NCBI RefSeq assembly: GCF_029962835.1 | Contig: NC_080582.1 | Span: 24,250,032 to 24,314,031 of the forward strand | Reading direction: 5' to 3' | Length of the DNA: 64,000 bases | Origin: Magnolia sinica | Lineage: Eukaryota; Streptophyta; Magnoliopsida; Magnoliales; Magnoliaceae | Shown: piece by piece, positions 23,721-34,579 of the stretch | How the letters are laid out: every line of letters begins with the position of its first letter | Numbering within the stretch: the first letter of the stretch is position 1 | The notes under the pieces: model-generated | Seen by the model: the letters and a program-made list of their open reading frames with translations, nothing else | Database searches by the model: none | Told to the model about the DNA's origin: nothing | Position numbers and translations under genes: made by a program

Positions 23721-24045
23721 AAGCAGTTACCTACTTCTTTTAGCCAACACGAAATCTTGGTAATTATTGTTGAAGGAGATATCTTCCTCCCTTCATATCT
23801 ATTGGCATTTCAAGCTGGCGAAGCATTCTTATAGTAAAATATTAATAAAATATTTTTAGTTTTAAGTACGTTTTTCTTTCTATATATAGCTATCAACTGC
23901 TTAATTGAAAGCCTTTTCATTTGGATGAAAAAAAAAAAAACCTCATAAGAAGGATGAACCCTTCCATTCGTTAATCCTTGATCTTCTACGATCGATGGAT
24001 GAATAGATGAATGAACTGCATGGACTTTGTTGTCTCTATGTATCT

Positions 24046-24691
24046 TGTTGAGGATGTAACAAGTCTTTGCATGACTTATTCAGCACGAAAGCAACCTTAG
24101 ACGGAATCACACAACACAATAGGAAAAAAAATAAAATTCAAGCAACTACAGTGAACACATAAATTTTATATGGAAAAAGCCTTGTGAGAAAAAACTACGA
24201 CACCGAATAATAAACAATCCACTGTGAACAGAAAGTTATAAGAGATGAAACAACTTATAAATCCGAAACCCTAATTTCTCCCTCTCGAAACCATTTACTC
24301 ACTTTTTTCTCTCTCACATTCACCCTCGATTATCCTAATTTGTATATATTAACATGTTTTATATAAACCCCATATAGAATTAGAAATAAAATAGCGCACT
24401 TATGTAAGAGTTGAGTAAACTGTCGTTTGAAATGTCAATTTGCATGATCGAATTGAAAATGCCAAAAAAAATTCCTAGAATAAACTCGTATTTTCAACGG
24501 TTCCTATTTCAGCATCAATTCAATGCATTCAATCAACATATTTTGATACCATGGTCACCGGTGTGTGGTTGGATTTTAGTCATATTCGGCTTTTGATACT
24601 ATAGTCACAGGCGTGTGGTTGGATTTTAGTCATATTCGGCTCGTATATGCTAATACGTCCGCAACGCAAGACTCATTCACAAACCCCAACA
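24046..24691. mobile_element. Candidate solo LTR or LTR-like element (copy A)
   Basis: Terminal TGTTGAGGATG and CCCCAACA form a TGTTG/CAACA inverted pair 646 bases apart, with a Copia-LTR-like body. No target duplication is visible at the edges, so the call is tentative. The copy B counterpart is 56808-57447. Confidence 0.4.
24541..24640. repeat. 50-base direct tandem duplication (copy A)
   Basis: Units 24541-24590 and 24591-24640 begin TTTTGATAC and share TGTGGTTGGATTTTAGTC; they differ at about five positions. The same two units are at 57297-57346 and 57347-57396, so the event predates the segmental duplication. Confidence 0.95.
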
Positions 24692-25731
24692 ATACATAGT
24701 AAAGCCAAACGCATGCGGTCATTTGTGTACAAGATCATGACAACTAGTATTAGCTTTTTACACTACACATTCTAGTACACATTGCTTCCCCATTCGACAA
24801 ATGGCATACTCAGCACCGTTCAAAAAAATGAATGATGTCACATGTCATGCACCACCAAAGTGTGGTTTGTCCTGCAGCGGATGATTCGTGGACATTTCTT
24901 CTAGATAAACACGAGGTTAACTCTAATCTGAACCGTTGGATCCTCATAGACGGTCTATCTACATGTCTATTTCGTTGCGTTCTTATGGACTGTCGGTCTA
25001 CATCTCTAATTTCTACTTGGCCGGATCCTTCTGTACTGCCGATCTACTCTTCTTCTTCTTCGTTTTCTTTTGCCCTTCATGATCCACGGTCCATGATAAG
25101 CGTGATCTAAGATTACCCTCATACACAATGAGATCACAGTTTGGATGGTCCAGATAGGTACACATCAGTGCCACGGATTGGGAGGGCGAGTCACCATCGT
25201 TTCTTTAATGATACAGAACTAGCTATTACATAGATAAGCGAAATCCAGCCGGCTTCTGTTAGCCCAAACGTTATCACCCGATCCAGTTTGCGCCGTTCCT
25301 TCGTGAGGTCGATCACCATCCACTACAAGGATATTTACTTCGAATCCACTAAATTTTCTTGGACTCCTCAAAGAGACTTTTCAAATTCATGTCAAAAAAA
25401 AAAAAAAAAGCAAAATAGAAAAAAATAAAATAAAATAAAAATAAAAATAAAAAAGTAAATTTCAGAAATGTTGTAAATTTACTGATGAATGAAATAAAGG
25501 AGTTTAAAACCTTTTAAATAGGAATATTAAGACATGAGAGGAGTTTTGGAATCAAACTACAATTAAAATAAGTTTTTTCCTACTGTATACCCCACTTTTA
25601 AGCCATGTACCTTACTAAGCCCTTCCAAACTTACCTTCCCAGACTACTCCCCTGTTGTACTGACGCACATTTATTGGACCAAAATGCCCCTGCTTTATTA
25701 GAAATGTCATTTCTGAAAGCTTCTATTCCTT

Positions 25732-25758
25732 ATGGCTACGGATTATAACCGTAGCCAT
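25732..25758. repeat. Perfect 10-base inverted repeat at the array edge
   Basis: ATGGCTACGG, seven-base loop, CCGTAGCCAT, immediately before the first minisatellite unit. In copy B (58478-58504) one base of the right arm is changed. Confidence 0.9.
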
Positions 25759-26712
25759 TGAAATTGACCGCAAAGTAAAGGAAATTCACTGTGAAGTGAA
25801 TGAAATTGACCGCGAAGTAAAAGAAATTCACCACGAAGTGAAGGAAATTGATCGCGAAGTGTATAAAATTGACCGCAAAGTGAATAAAATTGACCGTGAA
25901 GTGAAGAAAAATCACCGCGAAGTGAACGGAATTGACCGCAAAGTGAATGAAATTGACTGCGAAGTGAAGAAACATGATCGCGAAGTGAATGGAATTGACC
26001 GCGAAGTGAATGAATTGACCGTGAAGTGAATGAATTGAATGGACTTGACCGCGAAGTGAAGGAATTCACCGCGAAGTGAACGAAGTGAATGGAATTGACC
26101 ATGAAGTGAAGGAAATTCACCATGAAGTAGATGAATTTAATGGAATTCACCAGGAAGTGAAGGAAATTCACTGCGAATTAAAGGGAATTGACTGCGAATT
26201 GAAGTAAATTCACTGCGAAGTGAAGGAATTTGACCGCGAAGTGAATGACGTGAATGTAATTGATCGCGAAGTGAAAGAATTCACTGCGAAGTAGATTAAT
26301 TGAATGGAATTCACCGCGAAATGAGTGAAATTCACCGCGAAGTGAAGGAAATTTACCATGAAGTGAATGTAATTGACCACAAAGTGAAGGAAATTCACTG
26401 CAAAGTGAATAAAGTGAATGTAATTAACCGTGAAGTGAAGGAAATTCACCATGAAGTGAATGTAATTAACCGTGAAGTGAAGGAAATTCACCGCGAACTG
26501 ATTGAAATTGACCGCTATGTGAATGAAATTCACCGTGAAGTGAATGAAATTCACCGCAAAGTGAATGAAATTCAACGTGAACTAATTGAAATTGACCGCG
26601 AAGTAAATGAAATTCACTACGAAGTGAATGAAATTGATCGCGAACTGATTGAAATTGACCACAAAGTGAATGAAATTCACCGCGAAGTGAATGAAATTCA
26701 TTGTGAAAGCTT
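25759..26712. repeat. 21-bp minisatellite array 1, copy A
   Basis: About 40 diverged units of GAAGTGAATGAAATTGACCG plus one base. Some units carry an extra GAAGTGAAT-type 12-base block, and an ATTCACCGC variant alternates with ATTGACCGC. The unit has no stop in several frames: plus reads EVNEIDR/EVNEIHR and minus reads HFAVNFI, which explains long ORFs on both strands (for example 26300-26734 plus and 26210-26575 minus). Most variation falls in the CCGCG core as C-to-T or G-to-A changes. Confidence 0.95.
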
Positions 26713-28285
26713 CCTACTAATGCTACATTATTGAATGAGCTCAATAGCCATCTCTTCTCTCCTATTCTATTTGAACCTTCTTACATTTCAATTATGATAA
26801 AGTATTTGATGCTATTACTGGTATATCTAAGTTATCAAGCACTCTCTTCATCTTTGTTTTGCCCTACCATGGATGGAGCACACCCCAAGATCAAATCCAT
26901 TGGTGATCCTAGCTACTGATTGGAGGACTTTTAAGCTTTTCAAATGGTCAGGAAAAGGTCCAACCAATTGTACATTTAGATGAGCAAAAATGTCCAATTA
27001 GCAGCTAATATCATTCAACTGATGCAACTTTTGGTATATGGGGCATCCATGATTGGACCTCACGGACAAACATTCTAGATCTGTAGCTAGATGTAGCACT
27101 TAGCATTGGCTCCTCTCCCTTCGATTAGTCTGTTAAAAAAAAAAAAACCATCCACTAAGGCACAATGATAAACAAGGCAAGTTATGTGCGGCTTTGGCTT
27201 TTATAATTTGTTTTGGATTGGAGCATAGTCTTAAATCCTAGACTTGTTTAGTAAATGGATAGGGCCTGGGTTGCCAGCATAGTTCTAAAATTCGCTGACT
27301 CAACTTGAAACTTAGCTGAGTCAACTCAATTCAAATTTTGAGGCAAGACACTGAGAAAGATAGACTTGATCCCAACTCGGTATGAATTGGCCCCAGTAAC
27401 TCACTGGAGCAACTTTTTAAATAAAAAGTAAGGTGTAGCGCATTGACCTCTACGAAGGAGGTAAAGAGCTTAAGTAGCACACGACGCATTACCAATATGC
27501 CTTTTAGTGCTATTTATAGGATACCTAGCCGTTCAACTTTTTTTTGCTACTCAATTTATTCTTATTTAATTAATTTAATGCCATGGTCAAGTCAACTCGA
27601 ATACTCCAAGCTCATCCCCATCACTTGAACGTATGCAATCTCCTTCATTCAACTTGTGCTTAGATTGTTGGAAAAAAACTCTATTAAGAAGAAAATCAAC
27701 CCCAGATTCTTCTCGTTTGAGTCCCATATGTTTGTTAATAGGCCCAATAGCAACTATAGAAAATGACTTTTGTTTTTCCTGTTATTGAGTTCTCAATTCA
27801 ATCGCCTGCACAATTGAAAACCATATGCATCAAATTTGAAATATGAAAATGTATAAATAGAATGTGAATACATAAAAGTAAAAGAAATGGCTAGAAATTG
27901 AATGAAATACATAAATGATGATGAACCTCACAGAGTTTACTCAGTACAATAAGCGCACTATTTCCTTTCACGGTGGTAGTGCCGGCGGTAGTATTGTCGC
28001 CCACTGGACAGTCTGAGCGGCACTATCGCCGGACCGGCGGTAGTACCACCGTGAAAGGAATGCAAACTATAAAGAGGAGCATTTTGGATTCTAGAAAAGG
28101 ACTGACTCACGGCGCACGTGTAATGTGGGTCCACCGCGTAAAACCAACTACGGAAGGAATCCTCTCCAACACCGTGTAAAACACCCAAGCTCTTTAGGGC
28201 CACTATGTCATAATGTGAAATCCTCTCCGTCCATCATGTGCATTACTTGTGATAGCCATCAGTGATGAAAAGTAGTTAGATCCAT
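26713..28285. other. Spacer between minisatellite arrays, copy A
   Basis: No gene recognised. It contains an A-run near 27135-27147, a T-run near 27539 and a GC-rich hairpin block at 27961-28063. It is collinear with 59292-60839 in copy B. Confidence 0.6.
27961..28063. repeat. GC-rich long hairpin
   Basis: Outer arms TTCCTTTCACGGTGGTA and TACCACCGTGAAAGGAA are exact complements. An inner palindrome, ACTATCGCCGG-A-CCGGCGGTAGT, is near perfect. In copy B the left outer arm is deleted (about 60546) and only the inner part and right arm remain. A related CGGCACTACCGC stem recurs at about 29009-29040 and 61590-61625. Confidence 0.88.
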
Positions 28286-28667
28286 CGTGAAGTGAATGAA
28301 ATTGACCGCGAAGTGAATGAAATTGACTGCGAAGTGAATGTAGTGAATGAAATTGACTGCAAAGTGAATGAAATTGAATGAGAATTTAATGAAATTGACC
28401 GCGAAGTGAATGAAATGCACCGCGAAGTGAATGAAATTGACCGCAAAGTGAATGAAATTGACCATGAAGTGAATAAAATTGACTGCGAAGTTAATGAAAT
28501 TGATCGCGAAGTGAATGAAGTGAATAAAAGTGACTACGAAGTGAATGAAATTGACCGGGAAGTGATTGAAATTGACTGCGAAGTAAATAAAATTTACTGC
28601 GAAGTGAATGAAGTGAATGAAATTCATCGCGAAGTGAATGAAATTCATCTCGAAGTGAATGAAATGG
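28286..28667. repeat. 21-bp minisatellite array 2, copy A
   Basis: Same unit and variants as array 1, about 17 units. Plus frame 28406-28687 reads EVNEIDR-type heptads; minus frame 28259-28675 reads HFAVNFI-type heptads. It ends at GAAATGGATTTTCAACC. Copy B has a longer version at 60840-61307. Confidence 0.95.
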
Positions 28668-28845
28668 ATTTTCAACCATCGACCTAATGAAATATTGGAA
28701 AATAACCAGGTTGGTTGGCTAAAGTAGCTTCTCCTACCCCAAAATCATATAAGGTACATCAAGTATCTTAGTCTGGTTTAGGAGATATGCTTGTTAAATG
28801 AAAAAAGAAAGAAGTGAATAAAAAAAGAGAAAAATATTTTTATTT

Positions 28846-28848
<3 letters not shown>

Positions 28849-28920
<72 letters not shown>
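28849..28920. repeat. (TA)n microsatellite, 72 bases
   Basis: Pure dinucleotide run. Copy B has only TATGTTTATAAATACATG at this place (about 61484-61502). Confidence 0.97.
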
Positions 28921-28924
<4 letters not shown>

Positions 28925-29703
28925 CATAAATATCTATTAGAGAAAAATTTAGGGAGAAAAAAGTTTTCCTTGTAAATAAATAAATAAATAAAAACTGGAC
29001 AGACTGCCGCGGCACTACCGCTAAACCCGTGGTAGTATCGCCACATATAAGAGGAAGTGGATTGGTTGGTGCAAGTTTTGTGGGTCTTATCATGAGGTAC
29101 GTGTTATATCCAAACCATCCATCCATTTAGCGAGCTCCTATTAAGGCTTGAGATGAAAAATAAGATAGATCTAACTATCAAGTGGACCACACTGTAAAAA
29201 GTAGTGGGGGATTGAAAGTCTACCGTTGAAACCTTTTAGGGGTCATAGAAGTTTTGGATCAATATGAAAATTTTTTTTTCCTCTTCATCCAGGTCTTTGT
29301 GACCTTATAAATAGATTGGATGGAAAATAAACGTTATGGTGGGCCCTATGAAATTTTTAATGATGAAAATCAATTTCCCCGTTGCTATTTGTGATGTGGT
29401 CGAGTTGATGTTTGGAGATGATTTTTTTTTTTTTTTAAATGCTCTAAAATGATCTTGAAATATGGATGAACGTTGTGGATATAATAAATACATAAATGTG
29501 GGGGCCATGTAATTTTGATCTCTTTTGAACTGTTTGTACAACTCAGATTTCAAGGAGCGTTAGCACTTATCTTCGCACACTAGCCAATCCGCTTCCGATC
29601 AAGGGAGGCAGGGGTATTTTGATCCGGTGAAAAGCCATCCGTAAAGCAGAAGAGTATTAGGGGAAGGTAATTTGGCCGGGAATAAGGTATGTGGCTTGAA
29701 AGT
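28921..29703. other. Right part of inverted-repeat element, copy A
   Basis: Non-coding, collinear with 61503-62265. It holds a GC-rich hairpin near 29010-29040, a ~400-base dispersed repeat at 29150-29550 (GTTTTGGATCAATATGAAA, TAAACGTTATGGTGGGCCC) related to 29704-29830, and part of the right terminal inverted repeat at 29600-29703. Confidence 0.6.
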
Positions 29704-30219
29704 TTTAAATTAATATGGAATTTGTTTTTCCTCTTCATCTGGGTCTACGTGACCATATCAACGGATTGGATGGCATATAAACATTATGGTGGGCCCCACG
29801 TGGGACCCCTGATGTATGTACTATACCCCACACTGTCCCCATGTATGGGAGGGATGGCTAGTGTACCTTACTCCAGCGCACAGCTGCTAGGGTGGCGTAA
29901 CCAAGTTCCGTGGGTCCCACCGGTATCCTCCACGCCTTCCATTTACGGGACCCACCATGATGCATGCGTAGCATCCAAACCGTCCAACCATTTTGAAGGC
30001 TCATTTTATGGCATGAGCTAGCGAATGAGTCAGATCTAAAGTTTAAGTGGCCCCCACCATTGAAAGTAGTAGATAGTGACGTCCACCATTCAAACTTCTA
30101 AGGGGCCACAATATCTTTCAATTAAGCTAATATTTTGTTTTCACTTCATCTAGCTCTATGTTAACTTATGAATTGGTTGGATCTCAAACACATCATGGCA
30201 GGCCACTCTATGATATGAT
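29704..30219. repeat. Dispersed-repeat segment right of the duplication junction
   Basis: Unlike copy B beyond 62265. The first ~130 bases resemble the repeat at 29248-29345 (GGAATTTGTTTTTCCTCTTC, ATTATGGTGGGCCCC), and a third diverged version lies at 30100-30200. No gene. Confidence 0.6.
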
Positions 30220-32490
30220 CATCTGTGAGGCCCACTTTGGCGTATTTTATGGCCCATCTGTGAAGTCCAGCTTGATGTATTTTGTGGCCCATTCGAGAGG
30301 CCCACTTGGATATACTTATGGCCCATCATGATGTATCTTTGACCCATGAGCAAGACCACCTGTTGCATGTTTTGAAGCCCAGGTGCAGGGCCCACCTATT
30401 ATGTATTTGAGGCCTGTGTAATGAGGCCCATTGTGATGTATTAATGCCCATGGGTTGAGGCCCATTGTGATGTATAAGGGCCCGTGGGTTGAGGCTCATT
30501 GTGCTGTATTTGGAGCCCATGGGTTAAGGCCCATTGTGATGTATTAGGGCCCATGGGTTGAGGCCCATTTGATGTATTTGAGGCCCATGGGTCGAGGCCC
30601 AATGGGATGTATACAAGGTCTATTGCATTGTGTGATTCCACCATGGGTTATGTAATGACATTTATGGCGGGTCATGCCTTGGGAGTAATGTTGGTTTGAC
30701 GTCCACATTGTAAGAATAATGTTAGTTAAATGCCCGCATTATAACTCTCCTTAGGGCCCATTGATAGGCCCATACTTGTTGTGTGTAGGCCATCAAGGCC
30801 CATCTTCGTTGTGAGGATAGTTCATCACCATATAAAATGCTTAGTATAACTCTATGATTCATGCCCATATGCATCATATGTATGCCTGATATGAGAAATG
30901 TTTGATCATAGCATACGCCATTGGATAGACTATTTACGGGACTCCTTATGAGACGGAGTATCCACATTATTGCGTCGTACGTGCAGGATTGCTGCATGAC
31001 TAGATAGTGTGACTCATGTATCTCCCATATATGTGACTTGATCATTGTACGCCCTAGCAAAATCAGGACCGTGGCCTCCACAGGCACATCGTGGATGGCT
31101 AAATGAGACACCGAAAATACTTGGTTCTAGCACTATGGGCACTTAGGATGTCCTTGGGTGAAAATCTCAAAATCTCTGAGGCCAAGAGGTGCCCTAGCGT
31201 CTAGACTGAGTGGAACATGAGCGCCAGAGTGCTGAATACTAGTAGGCAGCGTCTCCCACTGTGTCGTGGTCGGTTGGGAGAAGGTGTGGTCTTATCCACC
31301 CGAGTGAGGAGGCTATAAGCTAGGTTGAGTATGACCAGCTCATAAATGGGTCCACTATCGATGAGCTGAGTAGGTATTGGCAGACTGCTGGCTAGGCGGA
31401 TAGTAAGATCTTTTTCACTCGCTAGGCTGTGCAGCTAGGGAGGAGGCAGTCGGTGTAGAGTGTAATAGACCTCGGTGATTTTCCCAGAGAGCAACCGTAC
31501 CGATATGTGGACTTATTGAGCAGGAATTGCATATCCATTCATTCATTCATTCACTATCCACTCGGGCTGGTGGTGCGTAACTATTTATTACGGGTACCTT
31601 TGCATGGCCAGGATTTCGGTTGGGCGCACGACTAACCTGAGATCAGGAGTTTACCACATTGAGTCGGAATATCCAAATTTAGGTATGGGACTGGTTTGGA
31701 TAGAAGTCCCTTTGTGGTGGACCCCGTAGCCTGCGATACTACGTACTATTATCCTGACTTCACATTCCAGCATGGTCATTTCATTCGTACCGCATATTAC
31801 ATAGCATCCGCAGTACTTAGCATTTTGGGTTACTATGTTTTTTCACTTATATGGCCTAGATGAGGTTGATGGTATTCGTGGCTCATCAAGATTTGCATAT
31901 TGCATTGCATCCTCAGCATCTGTTATTGTCTTATTATGTTTTGCATCGCATAGCCTTGGTACGGCTGATAGCACTCATGGACTTACCAGTATATTTTTGC
32001 TTACTCTGATATCGTCTGATTCATGATCTTGTCAGTATTTTCGCTTATTCTGATGATGTATAATTTATGGGTTTTATGGTATACTTGGTACTTATCTTGT
32101 GCACACACTTTCACACCCTCTAAGCTTTTGTAAGCTTATGTACGATAGATGTATGCAGGTGGTGTTAAGTTGTAGCAGCGTTGAGCTTAGAGCATGCAGC
32201 AGTCCTCTGGAGCTTTGATTTCGATATATATGTTTCTCTTTCAGCATTGTATTCAAATGATTATATTAGTGGATATGTGATGATGATGTTGCCTTTATGA
32301 TTTGGGTATACTTGTGGTTATGCTTCTTATGAGACAAATGTATGTTGGAAAATCCTCCTTGTAGGATCCTAGGATCGGAACCTGGCGTATGTACGCTGGG
32401 GGCTGAGAATGGGGTACTACGGAGGCTGTCGGTACCGGGTTCGGTGATCGGGATTCTTATGAATTCGAATTCCAGGTTTAGGGCATGACA
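30220..32490 (+). mobile_element. Truncated Gypsy-type LTR, plus orientation
   Basis: Ends GGGCATGACA at 32490. Read on the opposite strand it matches the first ~2 kb of the nested LTR at 39112-43126, including the GGAAAATCCTCC segment, the AACCTGG segment and the block of GGCCCA words. The start (TGTAAGACCC end) is missing, so it is truncated at about 30220 or earlier. Short frames inside are not genes. Confidence 0.75.
30425..30617. repeat. 34-bp tandem repeat within truncated LTR
   Basis: GGCCCATTG-type unit starts at about 30425, 30459, 30493, 30528, 30562 and 30596, spacing 34-35 bases, each with GATGTATT and CCCATGGGTTGA. Confidence 0.88.
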
Positions 32491-33472
32491 CGTACCATTT
32501 TCGAAATCAAACCTTTTTACCAAACTCAGTGCATATTTAGTTTAGGAGATGAAAATTTTATCTTCGAGCTGTTTAACTTAAAGTCCAAGGAGTAATTTAG
32601 TTCGCCAACCACACTCATTTTAAATTCTGATTTTATAAGATCTGTAAACTTGGAAGAAAGATCAGCGCAAGTAAATCCATAGATAATATCATCAAATTAT
32701 ATCTGTACAATTAAGATATCATCATTAATTTTTATTTTTTTTACAAATAGAGTTTTGTCAACACTACACATTTGAAAGTTATGACTAAGTAAAAATCAAG
32801 TTAATTTTTCATACCATGCTATAGGGGCTTGTTTTAAACCATACAGTGCCTTTTTAAGACGATATATATGATCATGAAGTTTGAGATCTTCAAAGCCCTT
32901 TGGTTGTTCAACATAAACTTACTCATTTAAGTCACCATTTAGAAAAACACTTTTAACATCAATTTGGTATATTTTAAAATTTTTGTAACAAACAACATAA
33001 ATAAATAACCTAATATAATCAAGATGAGCAACCGGTGCAAAGGTTTCATCGTAGTCAATTCATTTTATTTGAGTGTAACCTTGCATGACAAGTCGCGCCT
33101 TCTTTCTGATAATGTTTCCAAGTTCATTAGATTTATTTTTGAAAATCTACTTAGTTCTAATTACATGTTTATCAGATGGTTTGGGAACAAAATACCATAC
33201 ATCATTTCTAACAAATTGATTTAGTTCATTGCATAGCCAAGATCCAACTTTCTTCAACTAGTGCCTCATTTACATTAGTCGGTTCTATCTGGGAAGTGAA
33301 GCAAACATGATTACAAATATTTTCTAGTTGTCTTTTGGTTTGAACACTAGTATGAGGGTTACCATGTATTTGATCAGTCGGATGGTCTTTTACCAACCTT
33401 AACTAAAGTAATATCTGATTTTAAAGATAGTTCGGATTGATTAACTAAAATATTATCATTATCACCATCATC
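32491..33472 (-). pseudogene. Copia reverse transcriptase, partial and degenerate (SIRE copy B)
   Basis: Minus-strand translation at 32813-32857 gives LKKALYGLKQAPIAW, the hallmark Copia motif. Near 32672-32706 it gives VQI-stop-FDDIIYGFT, the YVDD catalytic box with the Tyr-side residue turned into a stop and both Asp kept. The region 33207-33472 is the linker matching the window start. The enzyme would copy the element RNA. Multiple stops and the truncation at 32491 make it dead. Confidence 0.8.
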
Positions 33473-34561
33473 TTAATCAAGTCTGGGAATGATCGGTTGA
33501 TCATAAATTACAACATTTATTAATTTTTGAATTACCCCATTTCTTTTATTTAAAACACGATATACTCGACTGTTTAAAGCATATCCTAAGAAAATTTCCT
33601 CATCTCTTTTTACATCAAACTTATCTAAATTTTCTTGATCACATAAAATATAGCATTTGCTTCCGAAAGTACGAAAATATTTAACATTAGGTTTTTTCTT
33701 AAACCATAATTCATAAGCTATTTTATTTTTTGCTGCTCTTATGTAATCACGGTTAATTATATAATATGCAATATTCATAGCTTCAACCCATAAATATTTA
33801 GGCAACTTCATATTATTTAGCATTATGCTAGCCATTTCTTGTAGAACTCTATTTTTTCTTTCAGCAACTCCATTTTGCTGAGGTGTTTTTGGAGCTGAGA
33901 ACCCATGTAATATGCCATGATCTTTGCAGTATTTCTTAAATTTTCTATTTTCAAACTCAGTTCTATGATCACTTCTTATTCTGATTACTGACAATTCTTT
34001 GTCAGTCTGGATGCATATAATAAGCTTTTTGACTTCGTCAAGAGCATTTGTCTTTTCTCCTAAGAAAACTACCCAATAATATCCAGTGTAGTCATCAACT
34101 ACGACTAGGAAGTATTTCTTTCCACCTCTAATCTTCATTCTAAAAGGTCCAACTAAATCCATTTGGAAACGTTCAAGATGTCTTATCGTGACTAAGGAGT
34201 TCACTTTTTTGTGACTACTCCTAATTTGTTGGCCTACCTGACAAGCACCACATATTTTGTTTGCTTTCTTTTTCAGTTTGGGTAAACCACGCAAGTGATC
34301 TCTTTTGCTTAATTTATATAGATCTGTATAGTTTATATGTTCAAGACATTGGTGCCATAATTCAGTCTCGTCTGTTTGGACCATGTAATATGAATGATTT
34401 GTTGAGTAAGAGTCATCAATGATATAAAATTTTTCAAACGTTCGGTGACCATTTAATATTACGTGTCCTTTATTATTTATTATCTCACATCCATGATCAG
34501 AAATTTTCACACTATGTTTGTCATCACAGATTTGAGATATGCTTAAGAGATTATGTTTCAA
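33473..34561 (-). pseudogene. Copia GAG-pre-integrase plus integrase core, intact frame (SIRE copy B)
   Basis: The longest open frame in the window, 362 residues. Residues 1-120 hold the zinc module (LWHQCLEHINY, CGACQVGQQ). The core follows with all three acidic residues visible: FQMDLVGP, IRSDHRTEFEN and GVAERKNRVLQEM. After it comes the conserved CYILCDQENLDKFD and IFLGYALNSRVYRV segment. It starts at an internal Met of the Gag-Pol polyprotein and has no RNA-level start of its own. Compared with copy A it lacks the Glu-to-Lys change and the frameshift. It cannot act alone because the rest of the element is broken. Confidence 0.9.
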
Positions 34562-34579
34562 ACCTTTAACATATAATAC

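Larger units (their letters stand above)
23721..25536. other. Non-coding block with small repeats, copy A
   Basis: No gene recognised. It holds an A-run at 23929-23941, the possible 3' end of a plus-strand LINE; a candidate LTR-like element at 24046-24691; a 50-base tandem duplication; and poly(A)/AAATA-rich sequence at 25390-25455. Frames at 24411-24596 and 24832-25110 persist in copy B but match nothing I know. Confidence 0.55.
1..29703. repeat. Tandem segmental duplication, copy A (left end outside window)
   Basis: The start of the window matches 33207 onward (the same SIRE Copia integrase-side sequence), and collinearity with copy B holds, apart from differential transposon content, up to 29703 (matching 62265). 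Shared landmarks in order are the SIRE Copia, the Gypsy target site GTTTC, the second Copia target site CCAAC, an (AT)n tract, a LINE RNase H split by a solo LTR, a 50-bp tandem duplication, two 21-bp minisatellite arrays and GC-rich hairpins. By eye the copies differ by a few percent of bases. The right limit lies inside a terminal inverted repeat that is complete in copy B. Confidence 0.9.
25537..29703. mobile_element. Inverted-repeat element carrying minisatellite arrays, copy A (right end lost)
   Basis: The left end (25537-25690) is an imperfect inverted copy of the sequence at 29600-29703 and, more fully, of 62165-62306 in copy B. For example, GGACCAAAATGCCCCT pairs with AGGGGTATTTTGATCC, and AAACTTACCTTCCC pairs with GGGAAGGTAATTTGG. 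Between the ends lie two 21-bp minisatellite arrays, hairpins and an (AT)n tract, and no transposase. The layout suggests a large non-autonomous DNA transposon. No target duplication was found; in copy A the right terminus is cut at the duplication junction. Confidence 0.55.

Noticed and set aside
24046..24691. Firm call of a Copia solo LTR
   Set aside because: TGTTG/CAACA ends look right but flanking five-base sequences do not match in either copy; left as a low-confidence candidate.
25759..26712. Regular repeats that could be taken for a CRISPR array or centromeric satellite
   Set aside because: Units are contiguous with no unique spacers, total under 1 kb per array, and the context is a plant nuclear genome; the unit is far shorter than typical centromere satellites.
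28840..29126. Open frames ending in Tyr-Ile repeats
   Set aside because: They are translation of the (TA)n microsatellite.
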